A stretch of 12,958 nucleotides of DNA from Syntrophomonadaceae bacterium (GTDB lineage Bacteria > Bacillota > Dethiobacteria > DTU022). The DNA lies in NCBI GenBank assembly GCA_003564055.1, contig PWSG01000245.1, positions 1 through 12,958 of the forward strand, in the 5' to 3' direction. The notes below the pieces were generated by a model. The model ran no database searches and was not told where the DNA came from. It was given only the letters and a program-made list of their open reading frames with translations. This document shows, one piece after another, positions 1 to 8,134 of this stretch. Position numbers and translations under genes: made by a program. Each line of letters begins with the position of its first letter. The stretch's first letter is position 1.

Positions 1-1
1 C

Positions 2-310
2 AGGCTCGATTTCTATAACCCTGTTTTTGTTGGGGATCTTCTAAAGGTTAATGCCTCTATAAACTATGTTGGGACTTCTTCAATGGAGATCGGGGCCAGG
101 GTCGAAGCGGAGAATTTTCTTACCGGTGAAGTTCGCCACACTGCCTCCGCTTACCTTACCTTTGTCGCCCTTGGCAGCGGCGGAAAGCCCGTCGATGTTC
201 CACCCTTAGAGCTAAAAACGGAAGAAGAAAAAAGACGGCACGGAGAGGCAGAGCAAAGGCGTAAAATTCGATTGGACGAGCGTAAGCGTGAAAATGAAGC
301 CCAGAATTAA
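2..310 (+). CDS. acyl-CoA thioesterase (hotdog fold), 3' part only
   Basis: This frame is open from the left edge of the window and ends at TAA 308-310, giving the last 102 residues of a protein whose start lies outside. The visible part reads VGDLLKVNASINYVGTSSME and continues with a strand ending in TASAYLTFVAL. That is the typical second half of the YciA/BACH-type acyl-CoA hydrolase hotdog domain, which hydrolyses acyl-CoA to free acid and CoA in the cytosol. The C-terminus (about residues 70-102 of the visible part) is a highly charged Glu/Lys/Arg-rich helix with many acidic and basic pairs, common as a tail in these thioesterases. An ATG at 83 is an internal methionine, not the start, because homology continues upstream of it. 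Substrate length cannot be told from this fragment. Confidence 0.85.
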   Translation, partial: RLDFYNPVFVGDLLKVNASINYVGTSSMEIGARVEAENFLTGEVRHTASAYLTFVALGSGGKPVDVPPLELKTEEEKRRHGEAEQRRKIRLDERKRENEAQN

Positions 311-385
311 TGCTCTTAACCCATTATTTATCTTTCGGTTTATCAACCTGTAAGTTTTTTGTCTTAACAGAAAGGAAAGCTTTTT

Positions 386-1825
386 ATGGCTTTTTCAATT
401 GATGAATTTAAAAAGATATTAAATGCAATTAACTGCCTTACTGTTTACCGGGGAATTTTCGGTGATCCCATCCTGCGCAGTTTCAGGGAAGCGCTTGAAT
501 TGACTGTAGAAGATGACCCCACAGCAGTGCGTAAAAGTTTTGGTATGCTGGGCAGTCTTTTTGAAAATGAAAAAAGCTTTAACCTGCCCGCTATCAGCCT
601 TTTTAAAAATCATCTGCTAAACATAATGCTTGCTGATGAAAACCCTTTCAGCCTTGCTGCCGAACGGAAGGGTGCAGGAATATCTGGCTTCGGCAAACTC
701 CTTAACAGTACAGTCAAAAATGACCTGAGTCTTCTAAAAATAATTTACGATTTCGACCTGTCCCGGCTGGCAAAAAGCCTTGAAGATAAATATTCCCTGG
801 AAGGTTTTGCCCTTAGCCCGGGCAGCCTGGAAAGTTCACTTGGTTTAGAGGACTCAAACGACCACGATGGCTTTGAGGCGCTTAACAGCTCATATGCTTC
901 GGCAGAAGAAGAAATTTTAAGAGCGGGCAATATAAAACTTTATCCTCAGTACTACTTTAAAAGCAGGGATCAAATCAAGAAAATCCTGGCTTTATCGGCG
1001 GACTGGAGAATTAATACAGATGATTTAAAAGCTTATTACAGGCAAACCGGCAGCGGCTGCTTTGGCCGTTACTGGGCTTTCCGGTGGAATGGCAGGGGCC
1101 CCGGCTCCGGTCTAACCGGAGTGGCAAATCCCGATCAAATTAGTTTAGAAGACCTGGTTGGCTATGAAAATCAAAAACAGCAGGTCCTCCGTAATACAGA
1201 ACAGTTCATCAGGGGATTTCCCGCAAATAATTTGCTTCTTTACGGCGACCGGGGAACCGGCAAGTCATCTACAATTAAAAGCCTGATTCACCGCTACGGC
1301 AGGCAGGGTTTAAGAATTATCGAGATTACAAAACACGATCTGCACTTTCTGCACCAGGTTACAGCGGCGATTGCCGGTCGAGCGCTGAAGTTTATCATTT
1401 TCATAGACGATCTCTCTTTCGAGGAAGATGAAACCGAGTACAAAGAGCTGAAAGCTCTTCTCGAGGGCAGTATTGAAAAGCCGCCTGAAAATGTGCTGGT
1501 TTATGCCACTTCTAACCGAAAAAATCTGGTCCGGGAGTATTTCAGAGATCGAGAGCCTGATGAAGTTGGCAGGCAGGAGACTTACCAGGAGAAGCTCTCT
1601 TTGGCCGATAGGTTTGGCATTAAACTGGTTTACTCTGTTCCCGATAAAGAGGAATACCTGGCAACTGTAGAAGAAATTGCCGCAAAAAGTAATATTAAAA
1701 TGGAACGCTCCGAGCTGCATGAGCTCGCCCTGCGCTGGTCTCTATGGCATAACGCCCGTTCCGGAAGAACAGCCCGCCAGTTTATCGATGATTTAAAAGG
1801 CAGGCTCGGCCTGGAAGATTGCTAA
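386..1825 (+). CDS. DUF815-family AAA+ ATPase
   Basis: The 479-residue protein has a helical N-terminal half (about 1-250) of unknown role and a C-terminal AAA+ domain. Walker A is GDRGTGKS at residues 287-294 (Lys293). Walker B is FIIFIDDLSFEE from residue 336, with Asp341 and Asp342. A sensor-like strand YATSN is followed by a DRFG segment. The combination of the GDRGTGKSS loop, the DDLSFEE motif and the ATSNRKNLV stretch is characteristic of the DUF815 (COG2607) predicted ATPases. Their substrate is not established, so only ATP binding and hydrolysis is inferred. ATG 386 is preceded by AAAGGAAAG at 371-379 with good spacing. It lies 75 nt after the thioesterase and 148 nt before the SbcD-like gene, all on the same strand; co-transcription is possible but not shown. 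No membrane segment is seen. Confidence 0.88.
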   Translation: MAFSIDEFKKILNAINCLTVYRGIFGDPILRSFREALELTVEDDPTAVRKSFGMLGSLFENEKSFNLPAISLFKNHLLNIMLADENPFSLAAERKGAGISGFGKLLNSTVKNDLSLLKIIYDFDLSRLAKSLEDKYSLEGFALSPGSLESSLGLEDSNDHDGFEALNSSYASAEEEILRAGNIKLYPQYYFKSRDQIKKILALSADWRINTDDLKAYYRQTGSGCFGRYWAFRWNGRGPGSGLTGVANPDQISLEDLVGYENQKQQVLRNTEQFIRGFPANNLLLYGDRGTGKSSTIKSLIHRYGRQGLRIIEITKHDLHFLHQVTAAIAGRALKFIIFIDDLSFEEDETEYKELKALLEGSIEKPPENVLVYATSNRKNLVREYFRDREPDEVGRQETYQEKLSLADRFGIKLVYSVPDKEEYLATVEEIAAKSNIKMERSELHELALRWSLWHNARSGRTARQFIDDLKGRLGLEDC

Positions 1826-1861
1826 AAGAAGATTATAAAAAAACTTCTAATTGTTTAGCAG

Positions 1862-1871
1862 GGCAGCTGCC
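1862..1871. repeat. 10-bp perfect palindrome in the DUF815-sbcD gap
   Basis: GGCAGCTGCC lies 37 nt after the DUF815 stop and is followed within about 6 nt by a five-T run. It has no loop of its own, so it is a poor intrinsic terminator as it stands. It could be a protein-binding palindrome or chance. The remaining bases of the 1826-1973 gap are AT-rich and I see no gene in them. Confidence 0.25.
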
Positions 1872-1973
1872 GAAGACTTTTTCCGGAGATATAAAATTCT
1901 TTATCAGACCCAATAAACTTTAATTGCTATTTATATTTAGCGTATCAGGTTTTAAGAGAAAGGAGCATCTCAG

Positions 1974-3092
1974 GTGTCGCTGAAAATACTGCACACAGCA
2001 GATCTGCACCTTGGAATGACATTCAACAACCGCGGCTATCCCGAAGCAGTGCGCGAACAGCTAATTGAGGCCCGCTTTGAAACCCTGGTCCGCATTGTTG
2101 AGCTCGCCAACTCCGAACAATGCGTTCTCCTGGTCATTGCCGGTGATCTCTTTCACCGGCCGAACGTTGCTGCTGCCACTATTACGCGTACCCTTAATAT
2201 CCTGGAGCGCTTCAGTGGATGCACAGCTCTTCTGCCCGGTAACCATGACTATTATGATCCCGAAGGACCGCTCTGGCGATCCCTGCGCAGCGAAGGGTTT
2301 GACGAGCTGGTCCTGCTCACCGCCGAGCAGCCTTTTCCTCTCCAGGACTACGGCCTTGATGCAATCCTCTACCCGGCCCCCTGCAACAAGAAGCATTCAC
2401 CTGCCAACCGTATTGGCTGGATTGATCCCCCATCTGAACGGCCCGCTGATAGCTACCATATCGGTGTTGCCCACGGTGCGGTGCAGGGCATATCTCCCGA
2501 CCTTGAAGATCAGTATTTCCCGATGACCACATCAGAACTCTCCGCTCTAAAAATGCATCACTGGTGTCTCGGTCATACCCATATCCGTTATCCAGACCGC
2601 GCGGAAGCGAGTTGTGAACCCTTTCTGATAAGTGGCACCCCTGAACCTGACGGTTTCGATTGCCGCCACAACGGTTGCGTATGGCTGACCGAGCTAAATG
2701 ATGAAAAAGAAAGCCGCAGCCGCTCTGTTGAAACAGGCTTCCTGCGCTTTCGTGAAATAGAAAAACAGCTCGACAGTGCAGCTGACTTTGATGCCATTAT
2801 GCAGGAACTTGCTCCAGAAGGCGACCGCACCCTGGTTAAACTTAAATTATTTGGTACTCTTCCCGAGGCCGACTACCGCGACCGCGGGCTGCGCTTCAAA
2901 AACCTGCGCGAACATCTGCTCTACCTGGAAACAGAAGATGGTGAATTGACCGTTGAAATAACACCCGAGCTAATTGCAGCGCGTTACCCGGAAGGGTCTT
3001 TTCCCCACCGCTTTTTGACCCGCCTTTCAGAAAGAGGAGATCCCGAAGCGCTGCAGCTGGCTTACCGCCTGACTGAAGAGGTGAAAAGATGA
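1974..3092 (+). CDS. SbcD/YhaO-like DNA repair exonuclease (metallophosphoesterase)
   Basis: This is a calcineurin-like metallophosphoesterase of 372 residues carrying the full Mre11/SbcD metal-site set: DLHLG (Asp10, His12), GDLFHRPN (Asp58), GNHDYYDP (Asn90, His91), VAHG (His167) and GHTH (His201, His203). The C-terminal 130 residues would form the capping and ATPase-contact region. SbcD-type enzymes are Mn-dependent nucleases working with an SMC-like ATPase on DNA ends and hairpins in the cytoplasm. The start is GTG 1974, chosen because GAAAGGAG at 1957-1964 is 9 nt upstream and because the first strand, LKILHTADLH, begins directly after it. The stop overlaps the next gene's start (ATGA at 3089-3092), so the pair is translationally coupled. 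The length and partner resemble the YhaO/YhaN branch more than classical E. coli SbcCD. Confidence 0.9.
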   Translation: MSLKILHTADLHLGMTFNNRGYPEAVREQLIEARFETLVRIVELANSEQCVLLVIAGDLFHRPNVAAATITRTLNILERFSGCTALLPGNHDYYDPEGPLWRSLRSEGFDELVLLTAEQPFPLQDYGLDAILYPAPCNKKHSPANRIGWIDPPSERPADSYHIGVAHGAVQGISPDLEDQYFPMTTSELSALKMHHWCLGHTHIRYPDRAEASCEPFLISGTPEPDGFDCRHNGCVWLTELNDEKESRSRSVETGFLRFREIEKQLDSAADFDAIMQELAPEGDRTLVKLKLFGTLPEADYRDRGLRFKNLREHLLYLETEDGELTVEITPELIAARYPEGSFPHRFLTRLSERGDPEALQLAYRLTEEVKR

Positions 3093-5527
3093 TCATAAAA
3101 AGCGTTAAACTAACACCCTTCGCGGGGATCTCAAACCGGGAGCAAACTTTTGCCCCCGGTCTTAACGTGATTCTCGGCCCGAACGAAGCCGGTAAAAGCA
3201 CTTTGGTTAACGCTATTTTCGCTGCCCTATTCATCCCTCCGGAGATCAGGAAAAACAGCGAAGACTGGAAAAACTTTATTAGCAGGTGCCTGCCCTACCC
3301 CGGCGGAGATACTGCCCGGGTGAAAATAGAAATAGCGGCAGAAAACAATTTCCGCTACAGCTGCTCCTGGGGCGCCGACCGCGAAGAGCGTCTTATCTTG
3401 GAAGACGGCAGTGAAATTAACGACTCCCAGACAATACGCGACCAACTGCAGCAGGTTCTTCAGCTTGGCCGCAGCACCTACGAGGAGGTATTATTTGCCC
3501 GCCAGGAAGAAATGATTCACACTCTTCAAAAACTTAAAAACAACAGTGAAGCCACAGGCGCTATTTCCGACCTGCTCCGGGCAGCTCTCTTTGAAGCAGG
3601 CGGCGTGTCCCTTGAGGAGCTGGAGGAAGCTATTCTCAAAGAGGAAGCTGAACTGCTAAGCAACTGGGACCCCGGCCTGGACGGTCCCCGTGGCGGGCGC
3701 GGCATCGACAATCCCCACAAGACAAAAGTTGGCAAAATACTCGAAGCCTACTACAATTTCGAGACTGTACACAAAAAACTTAAAAGCGCCCGTCATGCTG
3801 AAGATGAAGTGGATGAGCTTAACCGCCGCCTCGCGGAGAAAAACGCTGAGCGTGAACAGCTAAAGTCCCGCCTGAGTGAAATGGAAACCTTGGAAGAAGA
3901 CATTCGTCGGCGCAGTACACTTGAGCCACAGCTGGAGACAGCCAGGGTTAAAGAAACAGAGCTAAAAGCAATAGCCAAAAAGTGGCCTGGCACTGAAGAA
4001 AAAGTTAAAAACCTGGAAGCGAAAATAGCGAGCGAAAAACAAAGAATTGAATCCGCTGAAAAAGAGCTTAAAGAAGCCGAATCTATCCTGGCCGTTCGCA
4101 AAAAAAAGAAACTGCTTGAGCGGGTCCGTCCCCTGCATGAAAAAATTAGTGATCTGCAGCAGCAGCTGATCAAGCTGCCGCCATTGACTGAGAAAGACTT
4201 AAACTACCTCAGGCAAAAGCAGCAGGAAAAAGAGACTTTGAAAGCCAGGCTTGAAGCGATGAAACTTAAAGCCAGGATAACCGCCGAAGCAATGCTTAAC
4301 CTGACCGTAACTTCCGGTCTAGAAGACCCCTATTTACTGCAGGTGGAAAAAGAAACATCTCTTGAGGCAGCGGGGCGCCTGAACCTGGAAGGCCACGGAT
4401 GGAGCATAGAAGTGCAGTCCGGAGAAGGAGACGCTAACAGGGTTATGGTTATGCATCGGCAGGCCCAAAAGGATCTCGAAGCCAGGCTCTCTGAACTGGC
4501 AGTAACAGATACCGAAGAAGCCCGCACAATAGTTGCCCGCCGTCAGAAACTGCAAACAGAGGTCGAAAGGCTCCGCAGCGAACTTTCAGGTATCCTGGGG
4601 GAGGAAAAATATGACGATCTTGCCAGGGCTGCTGCTGCCTTCGCCCCGGATAAACCTGTCCGCGATCCTGCCCAAATTAGCAATGATATCGGGAACCTTA
4701 ATGTTGCTATAAAAAGCGACAGCTATACCCTGGAAGAGGAGAAAACAAAACTTGGTGAGTGGAAAGAAAAATATGAAAGCAGCGATAAAGTAATAGAGGA
4801 ATTATCAGATTACCGCGGCAGGGCCCGTGAAATTGAATCAGCCCTTGGCCGGCTCAAGCCGCTTCCTGCAAATTATGCAAATCCTGATGATTTTATTGTC
4901 GACTTAAAAGAAATACGCGAGCAGGAAGACAGCTTAAAAACAGCCATTGCCCGGCTGCGTGAAAATCTGGCCGAATCCCGCGGCCGCCTGCCGGAAGAAA
5001 CTACCGAAGACTTAGAAGAAGCACTGCGCCTGGCTGAAGAAGAGCTTAACCGATTAAAGAGCAGGGCAAGGGCGGTCAGCCTGGTCAAGGAAGAATTCAA
5101 CACTCTCAAAGAAGAACTCGACAAAGACACCCTGGCCCCCCTAACAGAAGCATTTATCCATAACTTAAGCGTGCTTACCGGTAACCGCTACACTGCCGCC
5201 CAGATGGACGGTGCCCTGCCCGGTGAGATCGCTTCACCCCGTGGCAAAACCCTTCCCGTCGATTATCTTTCAACAGGCACATCCGGTGGGGTGGCGCTGG
5301 CGCTGCGCCTGGCTATGGCCAGGTACCTGCTTGGTGAAGCTGCCGGTTTCCTGGTTATGGACGATCCCCTGGTTAACCTCGACCCGGAACGCAGGGAGGC
5401 CGCCGCCCGGCTTATCAACGAGTTTGCCCGGGAAAAACAGGTAATCATTACTACCTGCGATCCGGAAACCGCCAGGCTGCTCGGGGGAAGTTTAATTACA
5501 ATGGAAATGGATAACGGTGACAGCTAA
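3089..5527 (+). CDS. SbcC/Rad50/YhaN-like ATPase without zinc hook
   Basis: This 812-residue SMC-like ABC ATPase is split by a long coiled coil. Walker A is GPNEAGKST at 30-38 (Lys36). The Q-loop glutamine is near residue 139 (LFARQEE). Two heptad-rich arms span about 225-395 and 460-700. The C-terminal lobe holds the ABC signature STGTSGG at 728-734, Walker B FLVMDDP at 754-760 (Asp758, Asp759) and the D-loop NLD at 763-765. Between the arms, about 395-460, is a segment low in heptads and rich in Gly and beta-formers instead of the CxxC zinc hook of Rad50/SbcC; no cysteine occurs in the coiled region. The protein should form the ATP-gated partner of the upstream nuclease, with which it overlaps by 4 nt. 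At 812 residues it is shorter than E. coli SbcC (about 1050). It could equally be called YhaN-like; its exact DNA substrate is unknown. Confidence 0.88.
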   Translation: MIIKSVKLTPFAGISNREQTFAPGLNVILGPNEAGKSTLVNAIFAALFIPPEIRKNSEDWKNFISRCLPYPGGDTARVKIEIAAENNFRYSCSWGADREERLILEDGSEINDSQTIRDQLQQVLQLGRSTYEEVLFARQEEMIHTLQKLKNNSEATGAISDLLRAALFEAGGVSLEELEEAILKEEAELLSNWDPGLDGPRGGRGIDNPHKTKVGKILEAYYNFETVHKKLKSARHAEDEVDELNRRLAEKNAEREQLKSRLSEMETLEEDIRRRSTLEPQLETARVKETELKAIAKKWPGTEEKVKNLEAKIASEKQRIESAEKELKEAESILAVRKKKKLLERVRPLHEKISDLQQQLIKLPPLTEKDLNYLRQKQQEKETLKARLEAMKLKARITAEAMLNLTVTSGLEDPYLLQVEKETSLEAAGRLNLEGHGWSIEVQSGEGDANRVMVMHRQAQKDLEARLSELAVTDTEEARTIVARRQKLQTEVERLRSELSGILGEEKYDDLARAAAAFAPDKPVRDPAQISNDIGNLNVAIKSDSYTLEEEKTKLGEWKEKYESSDKVIEELSDYRGRAREIESALGRLKPLPANYANPDDFIVDLKEIREQEDSLKTAIARLRENLAESRGRLPEETTEDLEEALRLAEEELNRLKSRARAVSLVKEEFNTLKEELDKDTLAPLTEAFIHNLSVLTGNRYTAAQMDGALPGEIASPRGKTLPVDYLSTGTSGGVALALRLAMARYLLGEAAGFLVMDDPLVNLDPERREAAARLINEFAREKQVIITTCDPETARLLGGSLITMEMDNGDS

Positions 5528-5595
5528 ACAGGTTTTTTGGAAAAACACTGCGCAGGCAAAAGACTTGCTATATTAAATGGAGGGTTTGGTGCTTT

Positions 5596-6771
5596 ATGAA
5601 ACTTGAAAAACCGGCGGAAGTATTACTTATGGGTCCCGGGCCGAGCCCGGTGCATAATCGGGTGCTGAAAGCAATTGGCCAGCATACAATCGGGCACCTC
5701 GATCCTGACTTTTTAAAGATCATGAACAGGGCGATGGATTTGCTGCGTTTCATTTTTGAAACCAAAAATCAAACAACTTTTCCTGTTTCGGGAACAGGCA
5801 GTGCCGGTATGGAGGCGGCGCTGGTAAACATGTTAGAACCGGGAGATAAGGTCTTAATTGGTGTAAACGGTGTGTTTGGCCAGCGCATGGTCGATGTTGC
5901 ATCGCGCTGCGGCGCTGAAGTAATAGAAGTCAATGCTGAATGGGGCCGCCCTGTTGATTCGGGCGAGCTGGAGAAAAAGCTGGCTGCGCATACCGATGTA
6001 AAACTGGTCGGTATAGTCCATGCAGAAACTTCCACCGGTGCACAACAGCCCCTGGAACCGGTGGTCGAAGCGGTGCACAAATACGATGCCCTGCTGCTCG
6101 TAGATGCAGTGACCTCATTGGGCGGTCTGCCGGTGGCAGTTGACCGCAGGGACCTTGATATAGTCTACAGCGGCAACCAAAAATGTCTTGGCGCTCCTCC
6201 TGGATTGGCTCCAATAACCTTTGGTAGAAGGGCGATGCAAAAATTTGAGCAGAGGAAAAGCAAAGTTCAAAGCTGGTATCTTGACCTTTCATTTTTAACC
6301 CGTTACTGGGGAGAGGAACGGTTTTATCACCACACGGCACCTATTAACATGATTTACGCTTTATACGAGGCTTTAGCTATGATTGAAGAAGAAGGATTGG
6401 AAGAACGCTTTTACCGTCACCGTTTGAACAGCGGAGCGCTGGTAGCAGGGCTTAAAGCACTGGGAATGAAACCTGTAGTTGAGGATCAATACCGCCTGCC
6501 AAGCCTGATCACGGTCTGGATTCCAGAGAACATAGAAGATGCCGAGGTGCGTTCGCGCCTGCGTACTGAACACCTAATTGAGATTGGCGGAGGTCTTGGT
6601 CCGTTCAAGGGCAAAGCATGGCGAATCGGTCTAATGGGAAACGGATCGCAACGAGAAAATGTAGAAAGACTTTTGCGGGCTTTAAGCGATATCTTTAACC
6701 AGCTTGGGCACAGGTGTTCCCTTGAAGAAGCCCTTTCCGAGGCCGCTAGCCTGTATCAGCAGCAGGAATAA
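5596..6771 (+). CDS. alanine/serine-glyoxylate aminotransferase family protein (class V, PLP)
   Basis: This 391-residue cytosolic PLP enzyme belongs to the class V (SPT/AGT) aminotransferases. The N-terminus has the family signature LLMGPGPSPV, followed by HLDPDF and a cofactor phosphate-binding turn in SGTGSAGMEA. The PLP ring aspartate is Asp170 in LLLVDAVTSLGG, and the Schiff-base lysine is Lys196 in SGNQKCLGAPPG. A C-terminal domain with RIGLMG completes the fold at normal family length. Members move an amino group from alanine or serine to glyoxylate, or from phosphoserine-type donors; the sequence does not settle the substrate. In many anaerobes such a gene sits beside serA for serine synthesis, but no serA is in this window. 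ATG 5596 follows GGAGGG at 5579-5584 at slightly long spacing (11 nt). It begins 68 nt after the ATPase gene. Confidence 0.9.
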   Translation: MKLEKPAEVLLMGPGPSPVHNRVLKAIGQHTIGHLDPDFLKIMNRAMDLLRFIFETKNQTTFPVSGTGSAGMEAALVNMLEPGDKVLIGVNGVFGQRMVDVASRCGAEVIEVNAEWGRPVDSGELEKKLAAHTDVKLVGIVHAETSTGAQQPLEPVVEAVHKYDALLLVDAVTSLGGLPVAVDRRDLDIVYSGNQKCLGAPPGLAPITFGRRAMQKFEQRKSKVQSWYLDLSFLTRYWGEERFYHHTAPINMIYALYEALAMIEEEGLEERFYRHRLNSGALVAGLKALGMKPVVEDQYRLPSLITVWIPENIEDAEVRSRLRTEHLIEIGGGLGPFKGKAWRIGLMGNGSQRENVERLLRALSDIFNQLGHRCSLEEALSEAASLYQQQE

Positions 6772-6806
6772 AAAAAGCTCTGCTGCGCCAGGATTGTCGC
6801 ATTAAA

Positions 6807-6836
6807 AGCAATAGTTGCAATATTGGCTGAATTGCT
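6807..6836. promoter_or_regulatory. symmetric motif AGCAAT-N6-AATATT-N6-ATTGCT
   Basis: In the gap between the aminotransferase and cfa, AGCAAT (6807-6812) and its complement ATTGCT (6831-6836) stand equally distant (6 nt each side) from a self-complementary AATATT (6819-6824). The even spacing resembles a dimeric or tetrameric operator more than a hairpin. No regulator is identified and chance is possible. The gap also holds TGTTA-N4-TAACA at 6899-6912, just before the cfa ribosome binding site. Confidence 0.25.
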
Positions 6837-6898
6837 GCATACTAAAGCTAATGATACCTTTGCCTTGTTCTGCTTAATAGCTTAGTTTAATTTTAACC

Positions 6899-6912
6899 TG
6901 TTAACGGTAACA
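6899..6912. promoter_or_regulatory. small inverted repeat TGTTA-N4-TAACA ahead of cfa
   Basis: The dyad lies about 9 nt upstream of the GAAAGGAG ribosome binding site of cfa. A weak promoter-like pair TTGTTC (6865-6870) and TAATTT (6888-6893), 17 nt apart, would put transcription start close to this dyad, an operator-like position. Both halves are short, so support is low. Confidence 0.22.
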
Positions 6913-6937
6913 TGGCTTTTGAAAGGAGCAGTTCAGA

Positions 6938-8134
6938 ATGCATAAAGAGCTTTTCAGGGCAGCTTTTCGCAGCATAACCGGTATCCCGTTTGCCGTAACT
7001 TATTGGGATGGTGATACAGAAATATACGGGGATGCACAAGACAGGGATCTTCCATTTAGAATAATATTTAACCAGGCCTTTAATCTGCGGGAAATGCTAT
7101 CAGACCCGGAAACCCTTTTTGGCCAGGCCTACATGGACCAAAAAATTGATGTTGAAGGTGATTTTTCCGCCCTGCTAAATCTTTTGCTCTGCAACGCAGA
7201 TATTTTCAGAGGCAATGGTAGAAGCGGTCTCTTTCAACGCCTGATGAAAAGCCGCAGAACCGATGTAACCCCTGAGTATATTGAAAACGTGGAAACTCAC
7301 TATAACCTTGGTAGCGATTTCTTTAAACTGTGGCTTGACAGCACGCTTAGCTATTCCTGCGCTTATTTTAGAAGTCCCGATGACACTCTGGAGCAGGCCC
7401 AGCTGCAAAAAATTGACCACATCCTTAACAAGCTGCATTTAAAAGCAGGAGAAACACTGCTTGACATCGGCAGCGGCTGGGGCTGGCTGATTATAAGGGC
7501 TGCACGTAAATACGGTGTAAAAGCTCTTGGCATTACTTTAAGCAAAGAAGAAGAGGAGAAAACCAGGAAGCGGATAATGCATGAAGGGTTGGAAGACCAG
7601 GTAGAAGTCCGCCTTGCTGATTACCGTGACCTGGCTGTTGAAAATCAAACCTTCGATAAAATATTAAGCGTCGGAATGTTTAAATATGTAGGCAAGGAAA
7701 ACATTCCAGCCTATTTCCGATGTTTGCAAAAAATGCTCAAGCCCCAGGGACTTTCACTGCTGCACACCATAACCCGTTCTATCGAATCACCAACAGCTAC
7801 CTGGCTTGAAAAATATATCTTTCCCCTGGGCTATATTCCTTCTCTGCGTGAAATTATGTGGCTGCTGCCGGAGTATTCTTTTCATCTTATCGATACTGAA
7901 AGCCTGCGTATGCATTACGCGTTAACTACTGCCCGCTGGGCCGAAAACTTCGAAAAGGTGGCTGATAAAGTCAGGGAAGAATACGGAGAAAAATTTGTTC
8001 GCTTATGGCGCTTATACCTTTTAGGCACCAGCACCTCGTTCCGCTGCAGCGGGTTGGATGTGCACCAGCTTCTATTCAGCAAAGGCATATACAATGATCT
8101 GCCCCTGGCAAGAGAGTCCCACTGGTGCCGTTAA
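6938..8134 (+). CDS. cfa: cyclopropane-fatty-acyl-phospholipid synthase, altered active site
   Basis: This 398-residue protein has the CFA N-terminal domain (about 1-110, including FGQAYMDQKIDVEGD) and a class I SAM methyltransferase domain (about 120-390). It would add a methylene from SAM to double bonds of membrane phospholipid acyl chains at the inner membrane face. The SAM loop is LLDIGSGWGW (Asp176). Residues matching E. coli Cfa bicarbonate ligands Cys139, His266, Ile268 and Tyr317 are present as Cys141 (YSCAYF), His276 and Ile278 (LLHTI) and Tyr327. The expected SVGMFEHVG motif, however, reads SVGMFKYVG. Lys249 thus replaces the ligand glutamate (E. coli Glu239) and Tyr250 the next histidine, each explicable by one base change. 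The ORF is otherwise intact, so either chemistry is altered or the enzyme is impaired. ATG 6938 follows GAAAGGAG at 6921-6928. Confidence 0.9.
   Translation: MHKELFRAAFRSITGIPFAVTYWDGDTEIYGDAQDRDLPFRIIFNQAFNLREMLSDPETLFGQAYMDQKIDVEGDFSALLNLLLCNADIFRGNGRSGLFQRLMKSRRTDVTPEYIENVETHYNLGSDFFKLWLDSTLSYSCAYFRSPDDTLEQAQLQKIDHILNKLHLKAGETLLDIGSGWGWLIIRAARKYGVKALGITLSKEEEEKTRKRIMHEGLEDQVEVRLADYRDLAVENQTFDKILSVGMFKYVGKENIPAYFRCLQKMLKPQGLSLLHTITRSIESPTATWLEKYIFPLGYIPSLREIMWLLPEYSFHLIDTESLRMHYALTTARWAENFEKVADKVREEYGEKFVRLWRLYLLGTSTSFRCSGLDVHQLLFSKGIYNDLPLARESHWCR

Noticed and set aside
1310..1720. 136-codon minus-strand ORF inside the DUF815 gene
   Set aside because: It lies fully opposite the conserved Walker A/B region, has no protein family look and is explained as an antisense shadow.
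1862..1881. Intrinsic terminator after the DUF815 gene
   Set aside because: GGCAGCTGCC has no loop and the T-run is separated by several bases; a stable hairpin next to a U-tract is not formed.
3089..5527. Zinc hook CxxC in the SbcC-like protein
   Set aside because: The only cysteines are near residues 67 and 92 and in the C-terminal ATCC-type strand ITTCDPE; none lies at the coiled-coil apex.
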